A stretch of 10,779 nt of DNA, taken from contig JBPCVX010000174.1 of NCBI GenBank assembly GCA_051010095.1, forward strand, positions 1-10,779. Reading direction: 5' to 3'. Numbering within the stretch: the stretch's first letter is position 1; every line of letters begins with the position of its first letter. Both the position numbers and the translations under genes were made by a program. Positions 1-6,784 of this stretch are shown in pieces. The notes under the pieces are model-generated. The model had not been told where the DNA came from and searched no databases. It saw only the letters and a list, made by a program, of their open reading frames with translations. This DNA is from CAJQND01 sp051010095 (GTDB taxonomy: Bacteria; Pseudomonadota; Alphaproteobacteria; Rhizobiales; CAJQND01).

Positions 1-794
1 TTGATAATGCCTTCATGCTTCCCCAAAACACGTCCATCTAAATGCACGACGTTGCCAGGCTGAACTGCATAAGGTCTCAGCTTTGTAATCACACGTGCAT
101 AATCGCCATCCGGCACAAAGCAAATGTCTTGGCTGTCGGGTTTTGAGGCGATATCCAAACCAAACTGTTCTGCCAGTTCTCGTACTTGTGGTTTGGTCAT
201 GGCTCCTAAGGGAAAGCGCAAATAGTCGAGCTGCTCTTGTGTTGTGGCAAACAGGAAATAGCTTTGGTCGCGCGCCATGTCTGCAGGCGTGAACATGTGA
301 TAATGCCCTTCTTCGCCCAACGCAGAGCGGATATAGTGCCCTGTTGCCAGCGCATCTGCATTGAGCTGACGCGCCATCGACAATAGATCGAGAAACTTCA
401 CGCCCTGATTACACTGAATACAGGGAATGGGCGTTTCGCCGCGCACGTAGCTGTCGGCAAAATCATCAATAACACTATCACGGAACTTGCTTTCGTAATC
501 GAGCACATAGTGTGGAATGCCGATATGGTTTGCCGCCTGGCGCGCGTCATGAATGTCCTGGCCGGCGCAACACGACTGCGCCTTGGCAACGGCCTCGCCA
601 TGGTCGTAAAGCTGCAGCGTAATGCCCACAACATCATAGCCTTGATGGGCCAAGAATGCCGCAACCACAGAGGAGTCCACTCCGCCCGACATGGCGACAA
701 CAACGCGGGTGTCTTCGGGGCGCGCTTGAAACCCAAGGCTGTTGAGCCCGGTTCCGGCGTCATATGCGGCTGCAATGTTGATCATGGCGCTCAT
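1..794 (-). CDS. mnmA: tRNA 2-thiouridine(34) synthase MnmA, partial (C-terminus beyond window)
   Basis: MnmA adds sulfur to U34 of the tRNAs for Lys, Glu and Gln in the cytoplasm, using ATP to adenylate the uridine and a persulfide cysteine as sulfur donor. My reading of the minus strand gives about 264 codons before the window edge. The PP-loop motif SGGVDSS is at residues 36-42, the catalytic cysteine lies in PCIQCN (Cys128), LATGHY and RDQSYFLF follow, and the second catalytic cysteine is in the DICFVPDGDY block (Cys225). An extra pair SCCAG near residue 74 is, from memory, typical of alphaproteobacterial versions. The full family length is roughly 360-400 residues, so about a third is missing here. 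I chose the ATG at 794; a second in-frame ATG at 785 is equally possible because no clear ribosome binding site precedes either. The gene is divergent from sciP. Confidence 0.96.
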   Translation of the reverse strand, partial: MSAMINIAAAYDAGTGLNSLGFQARPEDTRVVVAMSGGVDSSVVAAFLAHQGYDVVGITLQLYDHGEAVAKAQSCCAGQDIHDARQAANHIGIPHYVLDYESKFRDSVIDDFADSYVRGETPIPCIQCNQGVKFLDLLSMARQLNADALATGHYIRSALGEEGHYHMFTPADMARDQSYFLFATTQEQLDYLRFPLGAMTKPQVRELAEQFGLDIASKPDSQDICFVPDGDYARVITKLRPYAVQPGNVVHLDGRVLGKHEGII

Positions 795-1009
795 ATAGGC
801 GTTTGGCGCGCGATACGCAAATATCAAACGCTTCAGTCAAACCCTAACGAATATTCATAAATTTTTGCCTCTAAAATGCATGCTTGTGCCCAATTGAGAC
901 AGTTTTGTGGTCAATCTTTGCAAATTGTTGGGGGCTTTTTAGACCTTTCTTAAATGAGCGGCAGTAACCTTAATGCTGTTAGTTAGTAATGCGTTTTAGG
1001 TTTGAGTAC
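795..1009. promoter_or_regulatory. Divergent mnmA/sciP intergenic region with a near-canonical CtrA box
   Basis: This 215-base gap must hold the promoters of both divergent genes. At 939-953 it reads TTAG-N7-TTAA, one base away from the classical CtrA full site TTAA-N7-TTAA, and ends 56 bases before the chosen sciP start. A further TTAA lies at 970-973. In Caulobacter sciP is itself activated by CtrA, so a CtrA site here makes sense, but occupancy is inferred. I saw no clear -35/-10 pair and no RNA gene. Confidence 0.5.
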
Positions 1010-1291
1010 ATGACGAGTCAGTATCGTTCACGAGTCAATTATGTCATCGGTCCAGATGGCAGTCCGCTTACGATCGCCGATTTACCACCAGAGACCACGC
1101 GTCGCTGGGTTATCCGCCGCAAGGCGGAAGTGGTAGCGGCGGTTCGCGGGGGATTGTTGAGCCTTGAAGAGGCCTGTGACAAATATAAATTGACAACAGA
1201 AGAGTATCTAAGTTCGCAGCGGTCAATTGATCGACACGGCCTACCGGGCTTACGCGCGACGCGCGTTCAGCAATACCGGCCTGGTCATTAA
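1010..1291 (+). CDS. sciP: SciP, DUF1153 inhibitor of CtrA-dependent transcription
   Basis: The product is 93 residues, the usual size for SciP, the small helix-turn-helix protein that blocks CtrA from activating its promoters and so restricts CtrA activity to part of the cell cycle in Caulobacter. The conserved family core is obvious: YVIGPDGSPLTIADLPP at residues 11-27, then RRWVIRRKAEVVAAVRGGLL (31-50), LSLEEAC (50-56) and the C-terminal block IDRHGLPGLRATRVQQYR (73-90). The frame is open from an ATG at 989, which would add seven residues. I prefer the ATG at 1010 because the family begins a few residues before the conserved RVNYVIGP block. Ribosome binding sites are weak for both. The gene stands alone, ends at a strong terminator and lies about 5 kb from ctrA. 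Two GAGTC (GANTC-type) sites fall in its first 27 bases. Confidence 0.95.
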   Translation: MTSQYRSRVNYVIGPDGSPLTIADLPPETTRRWVIRRKAEVVAAVRGGLLSLEEACDKYKLTTEEYLSSQRSIDRHGLPGLRATRVQQYRPGH

Positions 1292-1317
1292 TTAGCCTGC
1301 TTAACGAACACAACATG

Positions 1318-1354
1318 GCGGCAGTCCCTCCCGGGGGCTGTCGCTATTTTTGTT
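1318..1354 (+). terminator. Rho-independent terminator after sciP
   Basis: Bases 1318-1328 pair with 1334-1344 as an 11-bp GC-rich stem (two G-T pairs) around a 5-base loop, directly followed by a T-rich run (tatttttgttt). This is a standard intrinsic terminator and isolates sciP from the Kef operon. Confidence 0.85.
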
Positions 1355-1423
1355 TGCGCCAATCGACAACTCCCAATGCAGCGTTTAAGTGTGAAGGTCT
1401 CATAGAACCTTGGAACGCTCGCT

Positions 1424-2038
1424 ATGAAGATCCTTGTAATTACCGCCCATCCCGCCATTGAACGCTCAATCGTAAACCGCGCCCTCACACGCACGATTAG
1501 TGGCGTCAAAGGCGTGACCGTTCATGATCTTTACGAAACTTATCCAGATTTTCAGGTGGATGTGAAGGCGGAGCAAACCCTGCTACTTGAGCACGACATC
1601 ATTGTGCTGCAACACCCCTTCTTTTGGTATTCAGCACCAGCCTTGGTGAAGGAATGGATTGATCTGGTTCTGGAACATGGCTGGGCCTATGGCGCAGAAG
1701 GCAAAGAACTTACCGGCAAGTATCTAATGAATGCACTTTCCACCGGCGGCGGAGCGGAAGCCTATACGCCCAAAGGAACAAATCATCACACCATCCGCGA
1801 GTTCCTCACGCCATTTCAACAGACGGCGCGCTTGTGCAACATGACCTATCTGCCACCATTTGTGGCTTACGAAGGTCGCCGGCTTGAAAAATCCGACCTG
1901 GATGAAGCAGGCAGGCAGTACCGTTCAACCTTGCACGCTCTGGCATCAGGAGAATTCGACCCTCACGCCCTTGCCCGCTATGAATTATGCAACAACGCCA
2001 TCGGCAAGCTCATCCCCCATAAGGAGCAAGCATCATGA
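1424..2038 (+). CDS. KefF/KefG-like NAD(P)H:quinone oxidoreductase, Kef system ancillary protein
   Basis: This 204-residue flavodoxin-fold protein resembles the cytoplasmic KefF/KefG subunits that bind FMN, reduce quinones or electrophiles with NAD(P)H, and are needed for full activity of the Kef potassium efflux channels. Visible features are the N-terminal strand MKILVITAHP (1-10), the quinone reductase signature around QHPFFWYSAPALVKEWID (63-80), GWAYG (86-90), and the flavin-binding STGGG (106-110). An E. coli KefF is about 176 residues, so this one has a modest C-terminal extension. Its stop overlaps the start of the antiporter gene by four bases (ATGA), which implies translational coupling and one operon. 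GGAA about eight bases before the ATG is the only candidate ribosome binding site. A stand-alone MdaB-type quinone reductase is the alternative, but the context favours the Kef role. Confidence 0.88.
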   Translation: MKILVITAHPAIERSIVNRALTRTISGVKGVTVHDLYETYPDFQVDVKAEQTLLLEHDIIVLQHPFFWYSAPALVKEWIDLVLEHGWAYGAEGKELTGKYLMNALSTGGGAEAYTPKGTNHHTIREFLTPFQQTARLCNMTYLPPFVAYEGRRLEKSDLDEAGRQYRSTLHALASGEFDPHALARYELCNNAIGKLIPHKEQAS

Positions 2039-3918
2039 GCCTCGACGGTCTTCTCTTTGGTGCGTTTATTTACCTGGCCGCCGCGGTACTCTCGGTGCCG
2101 CTCGCAAAACGCTTGGGTTTGGGTTCAGTGCTTGGCTATCTCATCGCCGGCATCATCATTGGACCCTATGTGCTGGGTTTGGTGGGCGAGGAAGGCGAAG
2201 ACGTTATGCACATCGCCGAGTTCGGTGTTGTTATGATGCTCTTTATAATAGGGCTGGAATTGCGCCCCTCGCTTTTATGGTCGATGCGCAAACCTATTCT
2301 TGGCCTGGGCGGGTTGCAGGTCTTGATCTCGACCAGCCTTATCGCGGCCATCGCACTTATCAGCGGCTTGTTATGGAACCAGGCATTGGCCATCGGACTC
2401 ATCTTGGCGCTGTCATCAACGGCAATCGTGTTGCAAAGCCTAAACGAACGGGGCCTGATGAAAACACAAGCAGGACAAAACGCGTTCTCGGTACTGCTGT
2501 TTCAGGACATCGCTGTCATCCCAATATTGGCTGTTCTGCCACTGCTCGCGACAAGCGGACTGCATACAACTGGCGGTGATCATGGCGGTGGACATGCAAG
2601 TGCTGTTGAAGCACTCCCCGCATGGGCGCAGGCGCTTTCAGTTTTGGGGGCGGTTAGCGCAATTATTCTTGCCGGGCGTTTTCTTATGCGCCCTGCCTTC
2701 CGCATTATCGCTGAAACAAAGCTGCGCGAAACATTCACCGCAGCTGCTTTACTCATTGTGGTGGGCATTGCATTGCTGATGCAATCGGTCGGCCTGTCAC
2801 CAGCGTTGGGCACATTTGTGGCCGGTGTAGTGCTGGCGGAAAGCGAATACCGTCACGAGTTGGAAATGGATATCGAACCCTTCAAGGGTCTGTTGCTGGG
2901 ATTGTTCTTCACCTCTGTTGGCGCCAGCATCAATTTCACGCTTTTGGGGAATGAGCCGCTTTCCATTGCCTCCATCGTCGCCGGGTTAATGGTTTTGAAG
3001 GCTGCAGTGTTGTTGTTTCTCGCCCGTCTCTTCCGAATGGATTTACGCAGCGGCATGTTATTCACCGTGGCCCTCGCGCAAGGGGGCGAGTTCGCTTTCG
3101 TTTTGTTTTCGTTCGCCATGCAATCAAGCGTCATCGATGGTGCACTGGGCGGCCGGCTCATCGCAGCAGTTGCGCTCTCAATGGCGCTCACGCCAATCTT
3201 ATTGATGATCTATGACAAAATCATCGCGCCGCGTCTTATGTCAAAGCAAGAAGCACGCGCTTTTGATGAGATTGACGATGGGCAAACAGATGTGGTGATC
3301 GCGGGCTTTGGCCGGTTCGGAACAATTGTTGGCCGCATGCTGTCAGCAAACGGCATCACGTTTACGGTTCTTGACCATGACGCCGCCCAAATCGACACGT
3401 TGCGACGCTTTGGCTGGAAAGTGTTTTATGGCGATGCCACAAGACCAGATCTGCTTGACGCCGCAGGATGCGGGGAGGCCAAGGCCTTTGTTGTTTCAAT
3501 CGATGACAAAGACCGCACACTGGAGATTGCTGAAATGGTGCGCAAGCATCACCCGCATCTTGAAATTTTTGTGCGTGCCTTCGACCGCCGCCACGCAACT
3601 GATATCGTCAATGCGGGGTTCAAGCACTTCTATCGGGAAACATTTGGTTCATCCCTAGAAATGGGTCGCGATGTGCTTCAAGCGTTGGGGCTTGGCGCCT
3701 ACCGCGCCCATAGATTGTCTGAACGTTTTCGCCGCCACGATGTGCAATCGGTTGAAGAGATGGCGCAACATGCCGGTGATGAAGAAACAATGATTTCCGA
3801 AACCAATAAATCGCGCGAAATGCTGACCCAACTCATGCGCGAAGAACAAGCTGGTCACAGCATCGAAGACGACGCACAATGGCGCGCGCCGCCGCCAGAC
3901 TCAACAGCGCGTGGTTGA
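2035..3918 (+). CDS. Glutathione-regulated K+ efflux antiporter, KefB/KefC type (CPA2)
   Basis: A 627-residue inner-membrane protein, close to the length of E. coli KefC (about 620). KefB/KefC let potassium out in exchange for protons when glutathione adducts accumulate, acidifying the cytoplasm to protect against electrophiles. Residues 1-395 are a run of hydrophobic segments forming the CPA2 exchanger domain, including the ion-binding FQD at 156-158. HELEMDIEPF at 274-283 matches the regulatory cytoplasmic loop known as HALESDIEPF in KefC. A Rossmann RCK (TrkA-N) domain starts at residue 419 with AGFGRFG (423-429) and continues through FYGDATR (464-470). The last 60 residues are acidic and less conserved. 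A short His/Gly-rich stretch lies at 178-190 between membrane segments. GGAG just upstream serves as ribosome binding site inside the preceding gene. The sequence does not separate KefB from KefC. Confidence 0.93.
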   Translation: MSLDGLLFGAFIYLAAAVLSVPLAKRLGLGSVLGYLIAGIIIGPYVLGLVGEEGEDVMHIAEFGVVMMLFIIGLELRPSLLWSMRKPILGLGGLQVLISTSLIAAIALISGLLWNQALAIGLILALSSTAIVLQSLNERGLMKTQAGQNAFSVLLFQDIAVIPILAVLPLLATSGLHTTGGDHGGGHASAVEALPAWAQALSVLGAVSAIILAGRFLMRPAFRIIAETKLRETFTAAALLIVVGIALLMQSVGLSPALGTFVAGVVLAESEYRHELEMDIEPFKGLLLGLFFTSVGASINFTLLGNEPLSIASIVAGLMVLKAAVLLFLARLFRMDLRSGMLFTVALAQGGEFAFVLFSFAMQSSVIDGALGGRLIAAVALSMALTPILLMIYDKIIAPRLMSKQEARAFDEIDDGQTDVVIAGFGRFGTIVGRMLSANGITFTVLDHDAAQIDTLRRFGWKVFYGDATRPDLLDAAGCGEAKAFVVSIDDKDRTLEIAEMVRKHHPHLEIFVRAFDRRHATDIVNAGFKHFYRETFGSSLEMGRDVLQALGLGAYRAHRLSERFRRHDVQSVEEMAQHAGDEETMISETNKSREMLTQLMREEQAGHSIEDDAQWRAPPPDSTARG

Positions 3919-3959
3919 TAAGATTATCGTTTGCACAAGTTCGTCTTGCAAGTATGCGC

Positions 3960-4349
3960 TCAACTGAGTGCCTGGAAAAACAACACCAAGCATGCAAGCC
4001 ACCCAATCGCGAAAGTAAGCGTACGTACGTAAGGAATGCCTGCAATGTAAACGAAGGCATGAACCAAACGCGCCAACACGAACACCGCACATGTAAGTAC
4101 TGTTGCTTCATCAGCTTTTCCCGAAACGTTCAGGATCAACACCAACGCTGCAAATGGCGCCAGATTTTCAACCATGTTCATATGCGCGCGATGACAGCGT
4201 TGCGCCCAGTCTGGCAGACCAGCCTGATCATTGGTCATCTTCATGGCATTAAACAAGCCGAAATTCACTATTGCTGACAATATGTAAGGGATCCACAAGA
4301 CTAAGATTAATCCACAGGCCAGTGCCAGCCACACCAATTCTCCTGCCAT
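3960..4349 (-). CDS. MAPEG-family integral membrane protein
   Basis: This 129-residue protein has four hydrophobic segments and the MAPEG hallmark between the first two: RAHMNMVENLAPF at residues 54-66, with the conserved Arg, Asn and Glu. MAPEG is the membrane-associated eicosanoid and glutathione metabolism family; bacterial members are often annotated only by family, and some conjugate glutathione. A later conserved part is FVLARLVHAFVYIAG (90-104) followed by PYVRTL. The frame runs open to 4478, but I start at 4349 because GGAGAG sits at good spacing before that ATG and the protein then begins directly at its first membrane helix. It converges on the Kef antiporter gene (41-base gap) and is divergent from the sulfotransferase-like gene. 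A glutathione link to the neighbouring Kef system is tempting, but the genes are not co-transcribed. Confidence 0.88.
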   Translation of the reverse strand: MAGELVWLALACGLILVLWIPYILSAIVNFGLFNAMKMTNDQAGLPDWAQRCHRAHMNMVENLAPFAALVLILNVSGKADEATVLTCAVFVLARLVHAFVYIAGIPYVRTLTFAIGWLACLVLFFQALS

Positions 4350-4428
4350 TTTTTCTCTCCATTTTTTTGTGGCGTTTGCCCGCATCGTATGCACCATGCA
4401 GACATAAGTAAGAAATAGCGGGTTCGAG
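4350..4428. promoter_or_regulatory. Short divergent intergenic region
   Basis: These 79 bases must hold the promoters of the divergent MAPEG and sulfotransferase-like genes. The MAPEG ribosome binding site (GGAGAG on the minus strand) is at its left edge. I see no clear operator or inverted repeat. Confidence 0.4.
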
Positions 4429-5172
4429 ATGATTGAACAAGAAACCAAACGTATTGCCATGTGGTCGGGACCTCGCAATATCTCTACAGCGATGATGCGC
4501 TCGTTTGAAAATAGGCCCGATTGTGTTGTGTGGGATGAGCCGTTTTATGCAGCCTACCTATCCATGACCGGCATTGATCACCCCATGCGCAATGAGGTGA
4601 TTGCCGCGGGCATGCAAGACCCTCAAGATGTGGTTGCTGCGGTCACCGGACCTGCGCCCTATCATGCGCCGGTATTTTATCAAAAACACATGCTGCAACA
4701 CATGGTGCCCAATATGCCGCAGGGATGGCTTAGCCGGGTTGATCATGCTTTCCTCATCCGCGACCCGGTAAAAATGGTGGCAAGCTATGCAAAAAAGCGA
4801 GCCGAGGTGAGCGCCGAGGATCTAGGTTACATGAAACTGGATGAGATTTACAACCAGGTTGCCAACATAGCGGGCACCGCTCCACCCGTTCTTGATGCCG
4901 ATGACATTCTAAGCGCACCGGAAGCCATGTTGAGTGCGCTGTGTGACGCGCTGGATATACCCTTCACAGAAAAAATGCTGAACTGGCCCGTTGGTGAGCG
5001 TCAGTCCGATGGTGCCTGGGCACCCCATTGGTATGGCGCTGTTTGGAAATCAACCAGATTTCAAAAGCCGGATGACAGCGCCCTCACCCTTGACGACCAT
5101 CATCAACAGATCGCTGATGCCTGCATGCCCTTTTATGAAAAATATAAGCTGCTTGCATTGAAGCCAAAATAA
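4429..5172 (+). CDS. Sulfotransferase-like P-loop protein, function unknown
   Basis: The 247-residue product has the layout of the P-loop sulfotransferase superfamily. An N-terminal strand-loop-helix MWSGPRNISTAMMRSFENR (11-29) lies where these enzymes bind the 5'-phosphosulfate of PAPS, and LIRDPVKMVASY (109-120) resembles the Arg-Ser 3'-phosphate-binding motif. The family is widespread in bacteria, often annotated as sulfotransferase family protein, and from memory a related domain is fused to branched-chain aminotransferase-like proteins in plants and fungi. No acceptor substrate can be read from the sequence, and true sulfotransfer is unproven. The ATG at 4429 lacks a good ribosome binding site; an in-frame ATG at 4459 would start right at the P-loop and is an alternative. 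The gene is monocistronic and ends at a strong hairpin. Confidence 0.72.
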   Translation: MIEQETKRIAMWSGPRNISTAMMRSFENRPDCVVWDEPFYAAYLSMTGIDHPMRNEVIAAGMQDPQDVVAAVTGPAPYHAPVFYQKHMLQHMVPNMPQGWLSRVDHAFLIRDPVKMVASYAKKRAEVSAEDLGYMKLDEIYNQVANIAGTAPPVLDADDILSAPEAMLSALCDALDIPFTEKMLNWPVGERQSDGAWAPHWYGAVWKSTRFQKPDDSALTLDDHHQQIADACMPFYEKYKLLALKPK

Positions 5173-5198
5173 AAAGGGCTGCTAAAGAGCAGCCCTTT
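5173..5198. terminator. Bidirectional intrinsic terminator between the sulfotransferase-like gene and fliJ
   Basis: A perfect stem pairs GGGCTGCT (5176-5183) with AGCAGCCC (5188-5195) around a 4-base loop, extended by three A-T pairs on the outside. It begins immediately after the stop codon at 5172 and has a T run on either strand, so it can serve both convergent genes. Confidence 0.92.
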
Positions 5199-5221
5199 GC
5201 AAATTTCTGTCTTAATAATCT

Positions 5222-5620
5222 CTAGTGGGTTGCGGCCATCGGATTGGCAACAACTTGCTCTTCCTCATTCTTGGAGGAGGCTTTCAGATCGTCATCCTTT
5301 TCCACCAGCAATTCCAGTTTGCGCAACTCAGATTGCTCTTCTTCGCACGCTTCGATGGCTTCATCGAGCTTTGCCTTTAACTCATCAACAGAACGCAGAA
5401 GGTTTTCACGCCGGTCGCTAATTGCCTTCGCAGTGGTGGGGTAATTATAGTGATTTACATCTGAAACCCCCGCGCGCTCTTCTTCTGCATGAATCTGCTG
5501 CTGCAGTTCAGTTTCTTTCTGCATAAAATCAGCAATCATCATTTCGATGTCTGCCACATCACGCTGCCGCTCCTCGACCTTGAATTGCTGCAACCTGATT
5601 AATGTGTCACGTGAACGCAT
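5222..5620 (-). CDS. fliJ: FliJ-like flagellar export chaperone, rhizobial type
   Basis: A 132-residue, almost wholly alpha-helical, charged protein that begins MRSRDTLIRLQQFKVEERQR and continues with DIEMMIADF (24-32), AEEERAGVSD (45-54) and RRENLLRSVDELKAKLDEA (70-88). This matches the short FliJ-type proteins found beside ctrA in Hyphomicrobiales. FliJ is the coiled-coil stalk that couples the export ATPase FliI to the FlhA gate and escorts substrates of the flagellar type III apparatus. GAGG at good spacing precedes the ATG. There is no fliI here: upstream is the long ctrA regulatory region and downstream is a terminator, so it is transcribed alone. Coiled-coil similarity makes the family call less certain than for enzymes; the context with ctrA supports it. 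Confidence 0.82.
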   Translation of the reverse strand: MRSRDTLIRLQQFKVEERQRDVADIEMMIADFMQKETELQQQIHAEEERAGVSDVNHYNYPTTAKAISDRRENLLRSVDELKAKLDEAIEACEEEQSELRKLELLVEKDDDLKASSKNEEEQVVANPMAATH

Positions 5621-5706
5621 ACTTGACCTCTAACATTCTTATTTTGCCACTTCAGCCCAACCATTTGTCATTCACTTTAGAGGAAGAAGCCTTCCCAGTT
5701 CTTAAC

Positions 5707-5740
5707 GAATCGAATAGTTTGAAGATTCAAGCCTTGATTC
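5707..5740. promoter_or_regulatory. Cluster of three GANTC (CcrM-type) methylation sites
   Basis: GAATC at 5707-5711, GATTC at 5724-5728 and GATTC at 5736-5740 fall within 34 bases, about 310-340 bases upstream of ctrA and 90-120 upstream of fliJ. GANTC is the target of the cell-cycle methyltransferase CcrM in alphaproteobacteria. One such site controls the ctrA P1 promoter in Caulobacter, which gives this cluster a plausible role. Confidence 0.55.
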
Positions 5741-5903
5741 GGGGATCATGCTTGAGAGGCTTTAAGGTCTGGTAAACTGCGAAAATTAAACTTCGTGAAC
5801 AACCGCACCTGAAGCGTGTTTGTGGCGTTAACGACGGTAAACGGCAGATTTCTGCGTTTCCTTTGGTTTAGGCGGTATCTGCACTAAAGGCGAGAACCTT
5901 CTA

Positions 5904-5966
5904 TTAACATTAGGAAAATTAGGTTTTGTTAACCATTTACCGCATATCTTAACCATTGAAATTAAC
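5904..5966 (+). promoter_or_regulatory. CtrA box cluster upstream of ctrA (probable autoregulation)
   Basis: Two exact copies of the TTAACCAT half-site occur at 5929-5936 and 5949-5956, 20 bases apart, which places them on the same face of the helix. TTAACAT is at 5904-5910 and TTAACT at 5962-5967. TTAG-N6-TTAAC (5919-5933) approximates the bipartite site with one base less spacing. The last box ends about 80 bases before the ctrA start, suiting direct control by CtrA. Confidence 0.72.
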
Positions 5967-6047
5967 TGGTTGGTCTTGCGGGCAGTGTCGGGTTGCGTCT
6001 CATCCGGCCACAAACACCCCAAACAGGGGAAACAAGAGGGCATACGC

Positions 6048-6755
6048 ATGAGAGTTCTTCTGATCGAAGACGATACAGCTACAGCACAAAGCATCGAGCT
6101 TATGCTGAAGTCGGAGGGTTTTAACGTCTACACCACGGATCTCGGCGAAGAGGGCGTGGATCTGGGCAAACTTTATGACTACGACATTATTTTACTCGAC
6201 ATCAATCTACCTGATATGAGCGGCTATGATGTTCTTAAGACTTTGCGAGTGGCAAAGATCAATACGCCAATCCTAATCCTGTCCGGTCTGGCTGGCATCG
6301 AAGATAAGGTGCGCGGTCTTGGGTTTGGTGCAGATGACTATATGACAAAGCCGTTCCACAAAGACGAGCTTGTGGCACGCATTCAAGCGGTTGTGCGCCG
6401 CTCTAAGGGTCATGCCCAATCAATCATCTCTACCGGTGATCTGAAAGTCAATCTCGACACCAAAACCGTCGAGGTTCACAACCAACGTGTGCATCTCACC
6501 GGTAAAGAATATCAGATGCTTGAACTCCTTTCTTTGCGCAAAGGCACAACCCTTACCAAAGAAATGTTCCTCAACCATCTCTACGGCGGCATGGATGAAC
6601 CCGAACTTAAGATTATCGACGTCTTCATTTGTAAACTGCGCAAGAAGCTTGCCGCAGCGACAGGTGGAAATCACCACATCGAAACGGTCTGGGGCCGTGG
6701 ATATGTGCTGCGCGACCCGGTTGAGGGTAGTGAAGAATTTCGGGAAAGCGCTTAA
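6048..6755 (+). CDS. ctrA: Cell-cycle response regulator CtrA
   Basis: The 235-residue protein is an OmpR-type response regulator, near the 231 residues of Caulobacter CtrA. The receiver domain (1-118) has the acidic pocket E7-D8-D9, the phosphoacceptor Asp51 in ILLDINLPD, Ser79 and Lys101. The winged-helix DNA-binding domain (about 125-222) includes LTGKEYQMLELL and the recognition helix ELKIIDVFICKLRKKL (186-201), which is diagnostic of CtrA. Phosphorylated CtrA binds TTAA-type boxes to activate flagellar, division and envelope genes and, in some species, to repress replication initiation. An open frame runs upstream to a TTG at 5970, but the ATG at 6048, after AGAGGG at seven bases, gives the family N-terminus. 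The protein ends in ESA rather than the Ala-Ala end that targets Caulobacter CtrA to ClpXP. Probable CtrA boxes lie upstream, and chpT converges on it. Confidence 0.98.
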   Translation: MRVLLIEDDTATAQSIELMLKSEGFNVYTTDLGEEGVDLGKLYDYDIILLDINLPDMSGYDVLKTLRVAKINTPILILSGLAGIEDKVRGLGFGADDYMTKPFHKDELVARIQAVVRRSKGHAQSIISTGDLKVNLDTKTVEVHNQRVHLTGKEYQMLELLSLRKGTTLTKEMFLNHLYGGMDEPELKIIDVFICKLRKKLAAATGGNHHIETVWGRGYVLRDPVEGSEEFRESA

Positions 6756-6784
6756 TCAATAAAGCGCCTCGTATAAGGCAACAT

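Larger units (their letters stand above)
5621..6047. promoter_or_regulatory. Long divergent fliJ/ctrA regulatory region
   Basis: This 427-base gap has no supported gene. It contains a cluster of three GANTC sites at 5707-5740 and several TTAAC-type CtrA half sites at 5904-5966, entered separately. There is a further GTTAAC at 5827-5832 and a TTAACG at 5703-5708. An AGAGGG ribosome binding site (6035-6040) precedes ctrA. The length and the density of cell-cycle motifs suggest more than one ctrA promoter, as in Caulobacter, but I could not place start sites. Confidence 0.7.

Noticed and set aside
398..775. Open frame of 125 codons on the minus strand over mnmA
   Set aside because: It lies in a different frame from the clear MnmA motifs and its translation has no recognisable features.
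1860..2579. Open frame of 239 codons on the plus strand across the KefF-like/KefC junction
   Set aside because: It overlaps two well-supported genes in another frame and its Arg/His-rich translation looks like out-of-frame coding sequence.
3919..3959. Possible terminator between kefC and the MAPEG gene
   Set aside because: Only short 4-5 bp inverted repeats (for example GATAA/TTATC) with no convincing T run.
3833..4277. Several open frames of 60-130 codons on both strands around the Kef/MAPEG junction
   Set aside because: They overlap the end of the antiporter gene and the MAPEG gene, lack ribosome binding sites, and their translations resemble no protein family.
4350..4478. N-terminal extension of the MAPEG protein
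   Set aside because: It would overlap the divergent gene and precede a well-placed ribosome binding site; the shorter form starts at the first membrane helix as expected.
5970..6047. Upstream extension of ctrA from a TTG codon
   Set aside because: It would add 26 unconserved residues and run into the CtrA box region; the ATG at 6048 with AGAGGG gives the standard N-terminus.
5828..6094. Minus-strand open frame of 88 codons opposite the ctrA promoter
   Set aside because: It overlaps the start of ctrA and the regulatory boxes, and its composition is unlike the real genes.
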